Shown here one piece after another: positions 10,540 through 21,849 of a stretch of DNA of 64,000 nucleotides. Position 1 is the stretch's first letter; each line of letters starts with the position of its first letter. The notes under the pieces are model-generated. The model did not search any database and was not told the DNA's origin. It saw nothing but the letters and a program-made list of their open reading frames with translations. Location of the stretch: contig NC_091047.1 in NCBI RefSeq assembly GCF_963966145.1, forward strand, positions 12,772,001 through 12,836,000. Reading direction: 5' to 3'. Origin of the DNA: Tenebrio molitor. Lineage: Eukaryota; Arthropoda; Insecta; Coleoptera; Tenebrionidae. The position numbers and the translations under genes are program-made.

Positions 10540-13430
10540 GTTAAATGAAGTCCTGGGCTAGGAATGCATTAAAAACTGTCAATTGTTTTGCTCTTTTAAA
10601 GTGTAAATTAACAATTGTAATTAGATCATGTTGACAGCTAACCTAAAATTTATAAACAAAAAAATCTTTCTCTTCTTTTCTTTCTTTGCAATGTTTTACA
10701 TTAAAAATAAAATAACTAACCACTCCTATTCTCGAAACAAATATCTAAAGGCAACCTTTCCTAAAAAAAACATGTTCAATTATGTGCCGATTAAACATAA
10801 ACAAACGGCAGGAAATTTAAACTTTGGTTGACTTTTTTCAACGCCTACTCAACCCTGATTTTCATTTGACGCATGATATAAATGTACGTTAATAAAAAAA
10901 ATCAAATAACAGAATGTTAGATACCATATTTTTAATTTAGTTTAAATAAATTGACAAATACAACTTAATAACAGCTCGATTTAAGTATTAATTATTGTCA
11001 ATTAATTTATTGTTAATTTTTGAAAATTCATAGAGTGACTAATATTTTGTAATTGGTGAATACAATAAGGATATAAATCATGGAAACAACGCCTTGCTAA
11101 AAGATAATAAAATCATAATAACTGCTGAAAAACAAACGTTTTTGTAGGTTATGTATTTTGTTTATAAATGCTTGCTTTTTGCTTCGTTATGTCAAAAACA
11201 AGAATACATAAAATCATGAAAAATCGTGTACATTATTATTCACCAACAATTTCCTCAAATTTCATTCTTATTCATAGCTTTGGGTAAACCATCTGCACAG
11301 ATTTTATAACTCCTATAACAAAATATAAAGAATTGTAATAAATCCTTCTGCTTATTCACACGAGTGGAATAATTTAAGGTATTTCTTTCTATACAACCCC
11401 AAGTAAATTGAAAAACAATTTCATTTTAAAGGCTTGTGGATGTCTTATTCGTGCCACCGACTATTATACACCCACCCATTAAATTTGTGTCCTATTGAAT
11501 AAACTTTTTGTAGTTAGTTTTCCAGTGGTGACACGGGACGCGTCAGCAGTGCAATCAAGCTCCCAAGGCAATAGAAAATTGCTTTCCCGTGTAGTGTAGC
11601 ATGGTAAATGTGAACATGCACAGAGCCATAACCATTGGCAATTTGCTCACCGAGCAAGTAAAGTTGGACTCCGGAGCGGCTCCACACTTACATGTTTAAT
11701 ATTACGAAGCGATGGTCCGACTAATTCCATATGATCCCGAGATGGTCATTTTCCGATTCAATTAGGTCACTACAACGGATAGGTTTCCATTTGTCTTGAT
11801 GATGTCGTCCAGGTTCGGGTAGCCGCAGCTCCGGGTTCGGTCCGGGAAAAGGATGCAAAGCCGATTTCTGAACCAATCGTTTCATTCTTCCGGGTCGATA
11901 CTGGTTAGAAGAACCCTTTACCACTGTCTAATAATTCGGACGGGCGCACGTCGGAAGGATACTTCAAAATAATTGCGTGTGGTAAGCTTCCCAAATACGT
12001 GACCTGCGAATTGGTAACGGCACAGAAAATATTTCAATAGTGAAAGCTGCGTGTGCGGAAAAGAGGGCGAGTTGCTATTGTGCAAATTCCTGCCGGTGGA
12101 ACCTTGCTTGGCCCTGCGAGATTTAAGAGTGGAAATTTCTTTGGTCTTTATTACATTTTAAATACATCCTCCTCTTCACATGGTGAATACAACATGAGGC
12201 AGTTTAATCTCAATTACTCAACGCAACTCTGTTCGTGGCCAATAAAGATAATATTTATAAAAGAAACTTTTGTTCCCTGAAACGTTCACGTTTCGAATAA
12301 ATCTTTATTAAAAATTCACTCAACATCATCATCCATCAACGGAAAGAAATGGTCTGAGAGGTATTTAAGCATGCGGTGGATCGTCTTTAAATACAACACG
12401 ATTTTATCTTATAAAGAGTAAACAAAAATGCTCATCTGTGGTGTGTAAATAAAATCACGACAGAAAGAGTAACTAACGATCCGCCACCGACAATAACCAT
12501 AACAGGTTATATATGTTAAGGGAAACCTTTGCAAGGTAAAGATATTTCTGTCACCTCGACGTTAATTTATGGACTTTCAAAGATGAAGCTCGAGGAGACG
12601 GCATCCTGTATTGTTAAAGCGAAGTGATGCCAACCGTACAACATGTCAGAAGTACCCGTGCAATCCGTAAAATGTTATCTGTTTGTAAGAAAACGCATTA
12701 GGGTATCTTTCATGTGTCGAACTTTATATGAAAGATAAATATTCTCTCTCTATGGCATAAAAATTAAAAAAACAGGTAGATACTCACGTGACAGCTATTC
12801 CTTCAAATTATTTATAACGTAACTGTATATTTTTATTGTAAACTATTTCTTGTAAGTAGACTGTACTGAACAATCAAGATTCTTACGCTACTTACTCGTT
12901 TTTGTATCTACACAACCCTTAATAATTAGAACAAAATTCATAACTGAATTTTAAACAATACACCACAAGATAATAGTTGCAGACATTACTCTATTATTCT
13001 CTTCGGGCTTAGGTAACAAGAACTTCGCACCTTCTTTGTTCTGAAAACTTTCTTAAAGGAATTATTGTTTTAATACTCTCCCCGTGGTGGATAGCTCCTT
13101 TAGAGCTTAACAACTTGTCCAATCATGATTTCTTATTATGATACTTCGTACTTTCGTAGCGGTTCACATTAAATTAATTACATTTTTCAACGCTAAGATT
13201 TTGGGACAATTTACAAATAGCACAAGATTTTTTTTAGCTCACCGCGTTTACGATGTACACAGAAATTATTCCCATGCAATACAAAAATTATAATTGTGTT
13301 TCTATAATAGTGTAAAATGTGGCATTATTTCAACGATCTGTGACACAAAAATGATGTATTAAAAATTCAAAACAGTATTCACTGATCTTTATTTACCTTT
13401 AATAGTTTAATACAGCTTTTTGCGACGAAT
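10540..13430. other. Intergenic DNA with a GC-richer patch at about 11.7-12.13 kb
   Basis: Most is AT-rich and unremarkable. The block 11700-12130 has a more balanced base composition (for example tcgtccaggttcgggtagcc, gcgggca-like runs) with no convincing exon on either strand; open frames there lack family similarity. It could be a conserved regulatory module upstream of the Dpr-family gene. Confidence 0.4.
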
Positions 13431-13835
13431 CGTTGCTGTTTCCAGACGAGGCGATAGCCGAGTCGGACGGCATAAGAGCCCACAAAAACTTTTTAAGTAC
13501 GTGTTACAAACAACATTTTTTTGTTAAAGCTCTCAAAAACACATTCAAACCTCTTATTATGTATGATTAATGTGATTAGAGCAAAAATTTCTTGAAAAGA
13601 GTGAACTTTTAATTATCATGCCAACTTTAATTACTGTACCACCATACAACCAGATTGTTGTATTGAACCATTATGTTTTATTTACCTAATTAATCCGGAA
13701 AAGTTGTCTTGGCAACTTTTTGAGATTGAGTCCGGAAAAGACTCATTTTAGGGACTTAAATGAGTTCGTAAAATAGCAATTTTTGGGAGCGCGTATAAAA
13801 TAGTTATTTCTGTATCAAGGCCCAAAAAGTCCATC

Positions 13836-13903
13836 TTTTTGGTCCTAGTCTGGGTTTTCTAGTCGAGGCGCACCCGAGACTTGAAAACAGGCCAGGACAA
13901 AAG
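13836..13903. repeat. GC-core hairpin
   Basis: Arms ttttggtcctagtctgggtt and aacaggccaggacaaaa enclose the core cgaggcgcacccgag (13864-13878). A second core of the same kind, cgaggcgatagccgag, occurs at 13447-13462 without clear long arms. Confidence 0.6.
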
Positions 13904-13933
13904 GCACTTTTAGGCCGAGGTACACACAACGTT

Positions 13934-14063
13934 TTTCGTGTTCGTTTAGGCAAAATTTTGAAAAACAAATTAATTGTACATTTTGAGGTTATCTTTGACA
14001 GATGTTATATATTTAATTATATACCACTTTTCACGTTATGTATCTCCGGAAACGAACACGAAA
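13934..14063. repeat. Inverted repeat tttcgtgttcgttt / aaacgaacacgaaa
   Basis: A perfect 14-base inverted repeat about 100 bases apart, flanking AT-rich DNA and directly adjoining the next foldback. Possibly the termini of a small MITE. Confidence 0.5.
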
Positions 14064-14195
14064 TAGTATATTATATACCAAGGTGGAGAAGTTCATGATT
14101 ATAGCCAGAGCGCCAAGATTAGAGTCCGAGGCGCGCCGAAGGTTGTAAGGCGCGAATGCTATAAGGGACTTCTCCACCGTGGTTTATATACTATT
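14063..14195. repeat. Foldback with GC-rich core
   Basis: Left arm aaatagtatattatatacca aggtggagaag pairs with cttctccaccgtggtttata tactattt. The core contains agcgcc, cgaggcgcgccgaagg (14127-14142) and aaggcgcg. The long AT-rich arms and GC-rich centre match the other GC-core hairpins. Confidence 0.65.
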
Positions 14196-14488
14196 TTTTT
14201 CACTACTAGATACGTTAAAACCCTTTCTGATAATAATTATTAATCAAATTATTGTGTGGGATGGGACGGGTCCGAGTTGTCACTTCTTGACAGTTGGTAT
14301 GAAAATCGTCTACGTGAACCAATGAAATAGACGTCAATCTTTCGTTGCTAGATGACGGTTGTTCCATTATTCACCACTGGTTAATGAAAAATTATTTACC
14401 TGTCAACGGGCCAACGTAGAAAAACGAAACTTCTCAGTGTTCTATGACAACCGATAACGCTAGACTTTATTACTAGTAGTGAAAAAAA
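14194..14488. repeat. MITE with perfect 16-bp TIR tttttttcactactag
   Basis: tttttttcactactag at 14194 and ctagtagtgaaaaaaa ending at 14488 are exact complements 295 bases apart. The left end overlaps the end of the preceding foldback, so the two may be one composite element or an insertion at the edge of the other. Confidence 0.6.
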
Positions 14489-14489
14489 G

Positions 14490-17400
14490 TTATTTTAAGT
14501 TTCTGTGGAGTATAAAAATGACTTCAACTTGTGTACCTCCTATCATAAATTTGTATTTTAAGAGAAAACTGTCATTTTTAAATATTAATGAGAAATTTCA
14601 GTTTGCAAAGGGTAATTTGATGGAGTTTTTCGTGCTATCTTTATTTCACACTGACAAATATATTGACAATTCAATAGTCTGATTTACATGGATGAAATTT
14701 TAAGTGTCCCAGTTTTATTTGTCCATCGACCGTACGTTGTTGATTCTTGTAGTTGCTACAGCTGAACATAAGAGCAGTCGGGCCTAGCAGTGGATTGTAG
14801 TAAAGTTCAATAGTACACTTCTGTGCAATAAAATTAAGTACAATTCTTATGACTATTTTTCACAATATTTTAGGATTAAGCACTAAATTATTAGGAAGAT
14901 GTTTAAAAATAGTGTTGCAAAAACGCTGCAACTGTGTTGCAATAAACTGAAACTGAAAAATCTTTCGGAGGCTTAGAAATAACTGATGACATTTTGTTCC
15001 CTTAACGAAAACCAAAAAAGGATGTCATATTGAATACCAGACGTGCAATTATGATTCAATTATTCTCTGCCAAGATGATAAGCTATGAAAATGAAATCAA
15101 TGGCATGCATTATGTTTCATGAGAGTAAAAGTGACACAAAAAAAAAATATTCAGTTGCCATTATAGCGGGTGATTTTTTTTAATTTCACATCTAGTCGGC
15201 TATGTCTCCATCAAAAAAATCACTAGTTTAGGTAAATCGTGATAGCGAATTACATTATATTATTTCAGAAACATTCGTCATCATAAGCTGTTTCTGTATT
15301 AATTCCATTATGACACGTTAGGAGTTTGATTAACTCCTAGAAACAAAATTTCTGATTAGTACCTCATCTACAGTTAATGTTAATTTTTCCACACTTCCAC
15401 AACAATCATCCTTATTGACATTACCACCCAATGACATAGGAGTGGCTTCATCACTAAAGCAGGTGTTATTCAATAGGATGGGTCAATCGATAAGCATTTT
15501 GGTTATGATTTCACAAGTATGATATTGGAGTGCTCATAAATAGTAATATTATAAAAATGAAATGGAGCTATTCGAGGGTGTTGTAAATTTACTGTCTTTG
15601 AGGTATAAAAACCGTAGACGTAAATGAGAAATTGTAATGGATATAAAATATTCATGTAAAAAGTGCTTCTTATTACAACAAACCCATAATTACATGACTG
15701 AAGTGTTAGACATTTACACCTTTTAATTTTAAATAAGCAGAGTTTTCTTAAAGGTAGCGGGTGAAAAAAAAAAATTCACGTTGGATTAGATTTCAAAAAG
15801 ATCGTTGCTTTGCTTCCAAAAATATCAACATCAATATGAATGAAATTTGTGTTCATCACTTGATAGGATAAAGACACAAAAGTTCTCCACCTCCTGGAAA
15901 ATTTCGAACAATCTATAGAAGAATGGAAACAGTTTTTGGGACTACTAGACTATTTTTGATATAACTACGAGAAGTGCGACAAAATGGCTTATAAAACGAG
16001 TATAATACAATATTTTTTCTATTTTGCCCCTTAAATTTAAAAAAAGTTCAAAACATAATGCTAGGAAAATTATATTTGGCAAATATAAAGGTTGCTAACG
16101 CTGGTAAATAGACGAATAATTGTAAGTTTTGAATTTAAAGTGTCGTGAAGTGCAGTAGCAACAACTCACTATGAATCACTGCCAACATTAAAAATTTAAG
16201 TAAATGTTCCTGAAATGCGTATCGAAAAGAGCTCCTTTTCGAAACCCGTTTGAGTGTTATACTGACTGTGTTATAGGTGCAAAATAGAAAAATAAATAAA
16301 TAAATATTTTATTCCTCTACCTATACAAATGTATTTACAGTAGTCAGAAAGAAAATTACTTAAATAAATGGCACTAATACTACCAGAGAAATAAATTATT
16401 ATTAAGTAGGACGTGCAAAAAATAACATACAAGGACTAACGTGTTTTTTCATCCCTCATGTAATTATTGCCCTCGCTGTATTCGTGCAATAAAGTTTTTC
16501 ACGGTTTGAAGAACTTTGTTTTATGCTTTAGTACAATTGAACTTAATCAAATTTCAGGTAATTTACTTCAGAAATATATAAATAACAAAAATAGTTTCTG
16601 TCAGTCATTTTATGGAAATAATTGTGTTCCAAAAATTATGTATGAAAATTGTACACTTTTTCAAGCGTGGGATTACACCTTAGATTAAAACTAGTAGTTA
16701 TTTATTGTTTTATTTTTTTAAAGTTAGTAACATCTTGTGATTTTTTATTGTATTTATGTTAGATCATTTGTCTTACCACAAATTCGAAACAAATTTAAGA
16801 AAATCAAGAAACTGCACTGAATATACCTAACAATCCGTAAATTGGGAAAATATTTTTTTGAAACCGACTCTTTTTCAGTAGAAATGAAAATATCGAAATC
16901 AATATAGGGAAAGCTATCTGAAAATGGATATGTAATCGATGAGTCTTTGTGATAACAGGATAACCTTACACCACAACAAAAGATCACACAAATTGATTTC
17001 ATATATTCAACAATGGACACAATACGTATAGAGTCCATCAGCTTCCTACAATAACAGTTTGAATTTTTTTTTCCAGTAATACCGCCAATGAGCTTTACAA
17101 ATATGCGGTGAATATGTCCTCATTTCCGTCCACCGTACGTTTATCGCTTTAAATCAGCTTGATTGGCTGAAATCCCATCATCACTTGAATTAGCGTGAAA
17201 GTTGGTGGCCGTACCTATCTCTTAATTAAAACATATCATCCGAATCCAAAGGCGGTAATTTTGTTGCGAACAAAATAATTCCCTGAAGTAAGTCGTAACG
17301 TGCTGTCAAAGAAACTCAACCAACTTTTAGACGTGACATACACAAGTGGATGTTTAGCGAAAATTAATATTCAAATGAGGCGTTTAATTACGAGGCACCT

Positions 17401-18550
17401 TAACTAGATTAGAATGCAATTAAGCCGATACACGTACAACGCACCATAAATTTATTACGAGCTAATCTTAATTAATAAATTTGTCATATTATAATCGCCA
17501 CCACCCTGCAATTAAGCGTCGGACATCCGGAGGGTGCACATCAACAGATTAGAATTCCACCGATTAATTGGTGTAGTAGGTGGTGACACGTGGAAGAACA
17601 ATGTATGACGGAATACAGATAGATAACAACTGGACTAAAATTCATAATCGTCAAATTTTTAATTCCCTTTGTGTATAATTATTACGTTCAGGATTTTTAG
17701 AGCGGACAGATAGGCATGTTAGCTTAATTCTGTACTAATTTACAAGTTTCGTCAAAATGTCGGGCCTCTGAAGATTTATAAATGTAAATTAGTAATTCCG
17801 TAGTAATTAGAGGGGCGATTCCGGGTTTGCACATAAAATTTAATCAAATTTAATCCTCAATAAAACCATCAAACGTCCTGCATTACAATTTTTTGAGTTG
17901 ACCGTTCCGGCGTATTCCCACTTCCTAAGTGTAGATGTAAATTTAAAACTAATTAAAAGTGCGACATTTCACACAATCAAAACGAAATTAAGTAGTCAAA
18001 TTTTCTGGAGCAATTTGCTCGAGTCACGTCCGTCAGGGTCCCTAAGGGATGATGTTATACATTAGAATGCGTAACGAGAGGCTACTGATACTGAAAAAAA
18101 CTGTCGGAAAGGGAAATTGCCTCAGGGGCTTTCTACCGGCTTACGTGCTAAGTAAAAAAAGCTACCTATTTGGTTATATTTACACGGATTACAAAGAGTG
18201 TTCTGATTTGTTCATCCCATTATCCCGGTAATAAACGATGACTTTCAACAGTCAAAAATATGACTGAATTAAATGTTTTATTTTTAATTTTTTAAAACTA
18301 AAAAAAACGGCTTACTAAATTGGCTTTAAAAGTTTGCAGCTTTGTAACAGTTGCAAATATAAATAAAATTTAAAAAAATTGTATAATTTGTTAAATTTAA
18401 GATATGAAAATTATGTCAATCAAGGTGGATTAATTCTTGGAAAGTTTATTACATAAAAAATTTAAGAAAAATTATTTAAATTATTTATACAATACACAGG
18501 AGGATGATATAAAATAAAAAGAAGAAATAATTTAACAAGTGTGTTTAATA
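14490..18550. other. Intergenic DNA, little recognised
   Basis: AT-rich with an aataaataaataaatatttt-like run at about 16.29 kb that could be an old retrosequence tail, and at 16459-16478 the motif tgtaattattgccctcgctg, also at 52443-52462. Complexity rises at 17.1-17.9 kb (for example cggacatccggagggtgcac) without coding signals. Confidence 0.4.
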
Positions 18551-18556
18551 AGACGT

Positions 18557-18927
18557 TCATATGCATTCCATCTCGCAAAAAATTCTTTTTCTAAAAATCT
18601 TCCTCAAGTTAAGAGCAGCTTGAGTTGATGAAGGAACCTTGTCTCCAATAGAAAAATTTTTTTAAGGATGTTATTTAAATTTGACTCTCTTGCGGGATAA
18701 GAATCGTACCTGACTTTGTCAGCAAATTTTTGATATACCGTATTTAGTGCCGCTTTAAAGTCTGACATTTTGGGATCCTTTGTGCGAAGCTTTAAATATC
18801 CATCAATCATTCTTCAAAAAGTGTACGTTCAGGAATTTGTTCAAACATAACAATTTTGCATTTTTCATCCCTCAAAAGAACTTCGTATAATGTTGATATC
18901 GTACACGCACATGCTTTTTCTTCTTAA
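18557..18927 (-). pseudogene. Frameshifted protein-coding relic, family unknown
   Basis: On the minus strand three overlapping frames read as one degraded protein: ISTLYEVLLRDEKCKIVMFE then QIPERTLFEE; shift; MIDGYLKLRTKDPKM, DFKAALNTVYQKFADKVRYD, SNLNNILKK; shift at a poly-A/T run; then FSIGDKVPSSTQAALNLRKI. The composition is protein-like and each break sits at a plausible indel. I do not recognise the family; it may come from a transposable element or a processed gene. Confidence 0.5.
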
Positions 18928-19499
18928 CGAAGAAACATGACCAATAACATATTTAATTTAAAATTTTCATTAATAAATAGTGGTAATTACACCGCTTTTT
19001 GTACAATTTTTTTCGAAGCCTACGCAATTATGTATCTGTTACAGATGCTTTGCATACCAAATCTGGTTAATAAAATATGTCACATCTCAGAAAAAAACCT
19101 GAAGCACTTTACAAGATATATGGATCACAGTTCTTGTACACGAAAATGGTCACATTTGTGGATGATTTAGAAAGCCGTCAGATACATTCAGTTAAAATAA
19201 AGTTCTTTTAAAAATCCCCAGGAGGAACCTTTATTTATGCAGTGTATTCATTTGCGTTTTTTATTCGATACCATGTACGCACTTTGTATCTCTCTGAAAA
19301 TTTCGAGTGCAATTTTCTCGTACTGTTTACTTTGAAAGAAAATAAATGCTAGTGTGTTCAATGTTGGTTCTGTTTGCCTTTGCTGTACAGGCAACCCTAG
19401 ACTTTCAAAAGTGTAAATTGTAACTCGTTACAAAACTTCAAATAAAATCAATCAATAGTCGACTCACTTCTATTGACACATTGTGGTCCAGGAAACATT

Positions 19500-20012
19500 T
19501 AGTATATTGATCGTGATTTTATGTCACGAGCCGCAAGCGAGTGGCGTAATTCATCCGAGCGAGTAATAGCCATTATCCGCGAGTTGAATACTATACTTTT
19601 TCTACGACTATGAAGAGAAATTGATAAATAAGTTTCATTATTACACAAACTGAAACTGACGTTTTAAATTTATTACTTTGTATACTTGGTAGTGTGAGCA
19701 ACAAATACTGATTGAGTTGGCAATAAATTCTGGTGATTTTTGGTGACTTTTATGTCATGTTCCAACGAGAAAACCATTTTATTAATAAAAGATTACAAAA
19801 ACCAAGACGTTTAAATTTGAAATGTATACCAGGTGTCAATATTGTCAATAAAACAAACCGAAATAGGTACAATTCAGTCTTGAAAATTTTATGTAAAATT
19901 TTTTTTTGACAACTGAAACAGTTATTGTTGCTCACCCTGTATTAAAATTTGCGATTGGACTTCATAAACTAGTTGATATTTGTAGTGAGTTTTGAAATTA
20001 TTATTCAACGGG
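19500..20012 (+). repeat. Dispersed repeat R, copy 2, carrying a MITE insertion
   Basis: Matches copies 1 and 3 from tatgtcacgagccgcaagcg through gactatgaagagaaattgat, resumes at attaaaatttgcgattggac, and ends at the shared ttttgaaattattattcaacg. The middle is interrupted by the element at about 19689-19941. Confidence 0.75.
19689..19941. mobile_element. MITE inserted in repeat R (TIR about gtgagcaacaa)
   Basis: Left tagtgtgagcaacaaatact and right ttgttgctcaccctgta are inverted copies about 250 bases apart. In copy 3 of repeat R the same position is uninterrupted. The right end caccctgta matches other elements in the window. Confidence 0.65.
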
Positions 20013-20182
20013 CCGTGGGTAACGAATTCTGTTATCCAATGAAAAACACTTTAATAATTACAGTATGTATTATCCAACAGAAGTAGAAAATATGTTTGAT
20101 GTTAGCAGGAATAAGTGATTTAAACATAAATAATCCTAGAATCTTCCTTATTTATTTTTTACTTAATTTAAATAATACCAAG

Positions 20183-20396
20183 TATGGCAACTATGTACGA
20201 AAATTTATGTGGCAACTGTGTGAATGGGGTAGAGTTGACATTTGTATGACATTTCATAAGCGTGCATTTGATTTTTTCATATCATTACACATTGATTTGA
20301 CAACTTACAAAATTGCGCGACTATGAACTGTCAAGGAAATGTCAACTCTACCCTCCCACACAGTTGCCACATAAATTTTCGTACATAGTTGCCATA
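20183..20396. mobile_element. Foldback MITE (214 bp)
   Basis: tatggcaactatgtacgaaa...tgtggcaactgtgtg...gggtagagttgaca pairs with the right half almost base for base. The loop near 20260-20310 is AT-rich. A near-complete hairpin with no coding potential. Confidence 0.8.
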
Positions 20397-21458
20397 GTTG
20401 GCCACAATCATTTTGAATCACCCAATATATAATAATCATTGATTAGCACTGCACTATTACTTGATAGTAATATCCGTAATAGTGTATGTACTGCGGCAAA
20501 ATTGCTGTGCCGGCGGGTGGTGGAGGGTTAAGATCATTTAAATTAATAAAGAAAAATGTTCCTTCAGTTATCAGTTCATCAGTGTACTCTATATTTCACC
20601 TACGTATATTTTCTCTTATAATGGCATTTATCAACTACACTTTTTTACATACTACAATAACTTCTAAAAAATTGTATCTTTGTTTACCTATTTTGAAAAA
20701 ATTAAGTCGGAAAAATTTCATTATTTTTATATTACCTGGAGGCAAAAGGTTCCTACTCATATAACAGAAAACCACGTTATTATCCTTAAAAACAAAATGA
20801 AAAACACTCGTTTGTATTTTACATTTGTGCAAAATGTTGGAAAACTGTAATGCTCTCGTATATTTTTACATTTAGTAAACATTTGTCGTGCACACTAAAA
20901 CTTATTTGATTTGAAACTTATTGAACAAAATCTGCTTAAAATTCTAACTTAGTATACTTTACACTTCAAATAATAAATCTTACCAAACGTGTATTGCCAT
21001 TTTATAAAGACAAACGTAATTAATTTCCTAGATACATTCAACTACTTATGGTAGGTGCAAGAACAGAATACATCTCGCGCCAAAAATGCGGAATAATGAA
21101 AATATTTTCTTTCCCGTTGAGTTTTTCGAAAATAACCTAGCAGGTAAATTTTCTTTTTTTTAACAAACATTTTTGGATCATTTTTATCCTTCTGATCCCT
21201 TCCGTTTCCAGTTTCCACGCAATGACGTTATACCCAATTTTTTTAAAGAGCACCTCCAGTTTTTTTTACAGATTGAGATAGACTATTAAATTCCAATTTA
21301 TGCCCACACACAATGTATGACCTTTGGACTGATTCGAATTTGTTTTTTGTGGAAATTTCGATGACAAGTTATAATTTTACTGCCAGTTTGTGTTCACCTT
21401 TCAAAATCGATATCTCAGAAACCATTGGGAGAGAATATCGTTAGCATACAATAGTTAT

Positions 21459-21577
21459 TTGTATCACAAGGCCAGAGACATTTTGCAAGAGCGAGCATGG
21501 TTTGTGGTCCGAGGCGTCAGCCGAGGCCCCGCAAGGGCAAGCACTTGCAAAACAGTTTCGGGCCATGTGATACACAA
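21459..21577. repeat. GC-core hairpin (119 bp)
   Basis: Arms ttgtatcacaaggcc and ggccatgtgatacacaa, then cattttgcaag pairing with cttgcaaaac. The centre contains cgaggcgtcagccgagg (21510-21526) and ccccgcaaggg. It is the best-preserved member of the GC-core hairpin class. Confidence 0.65.
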
Positions 21578-21849
21578 CATTTTTTCGGCCGATAATTTTT
21601 TTCGAGCAAAAAATTATAATTATAAACGTACAAATAAATTCTTCTGCTATACACAATGTACAGTTTGCGATAAAGGAAACAAATTTGCCCAACATCAATA
21701 TTTCACACTTAGAATATTGTACAAAAATTCCACATGTCATTAATTTATTGAATAAAATGTCACAATTACTGATCGTAGATACTTTTTGTACTTCTTCAAA
21801 GTAGTGTAAGAACAATAGTTACAAACTCCTTTTTATGCTAGCCGTCTCG

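Noticed and set aside
21390..21815. Overlapping 117- and 124-codon open frames on both strands
   Set aside because: They run through the GC-core hairpin, whose palindromic content opens both strands; no protein similarity.
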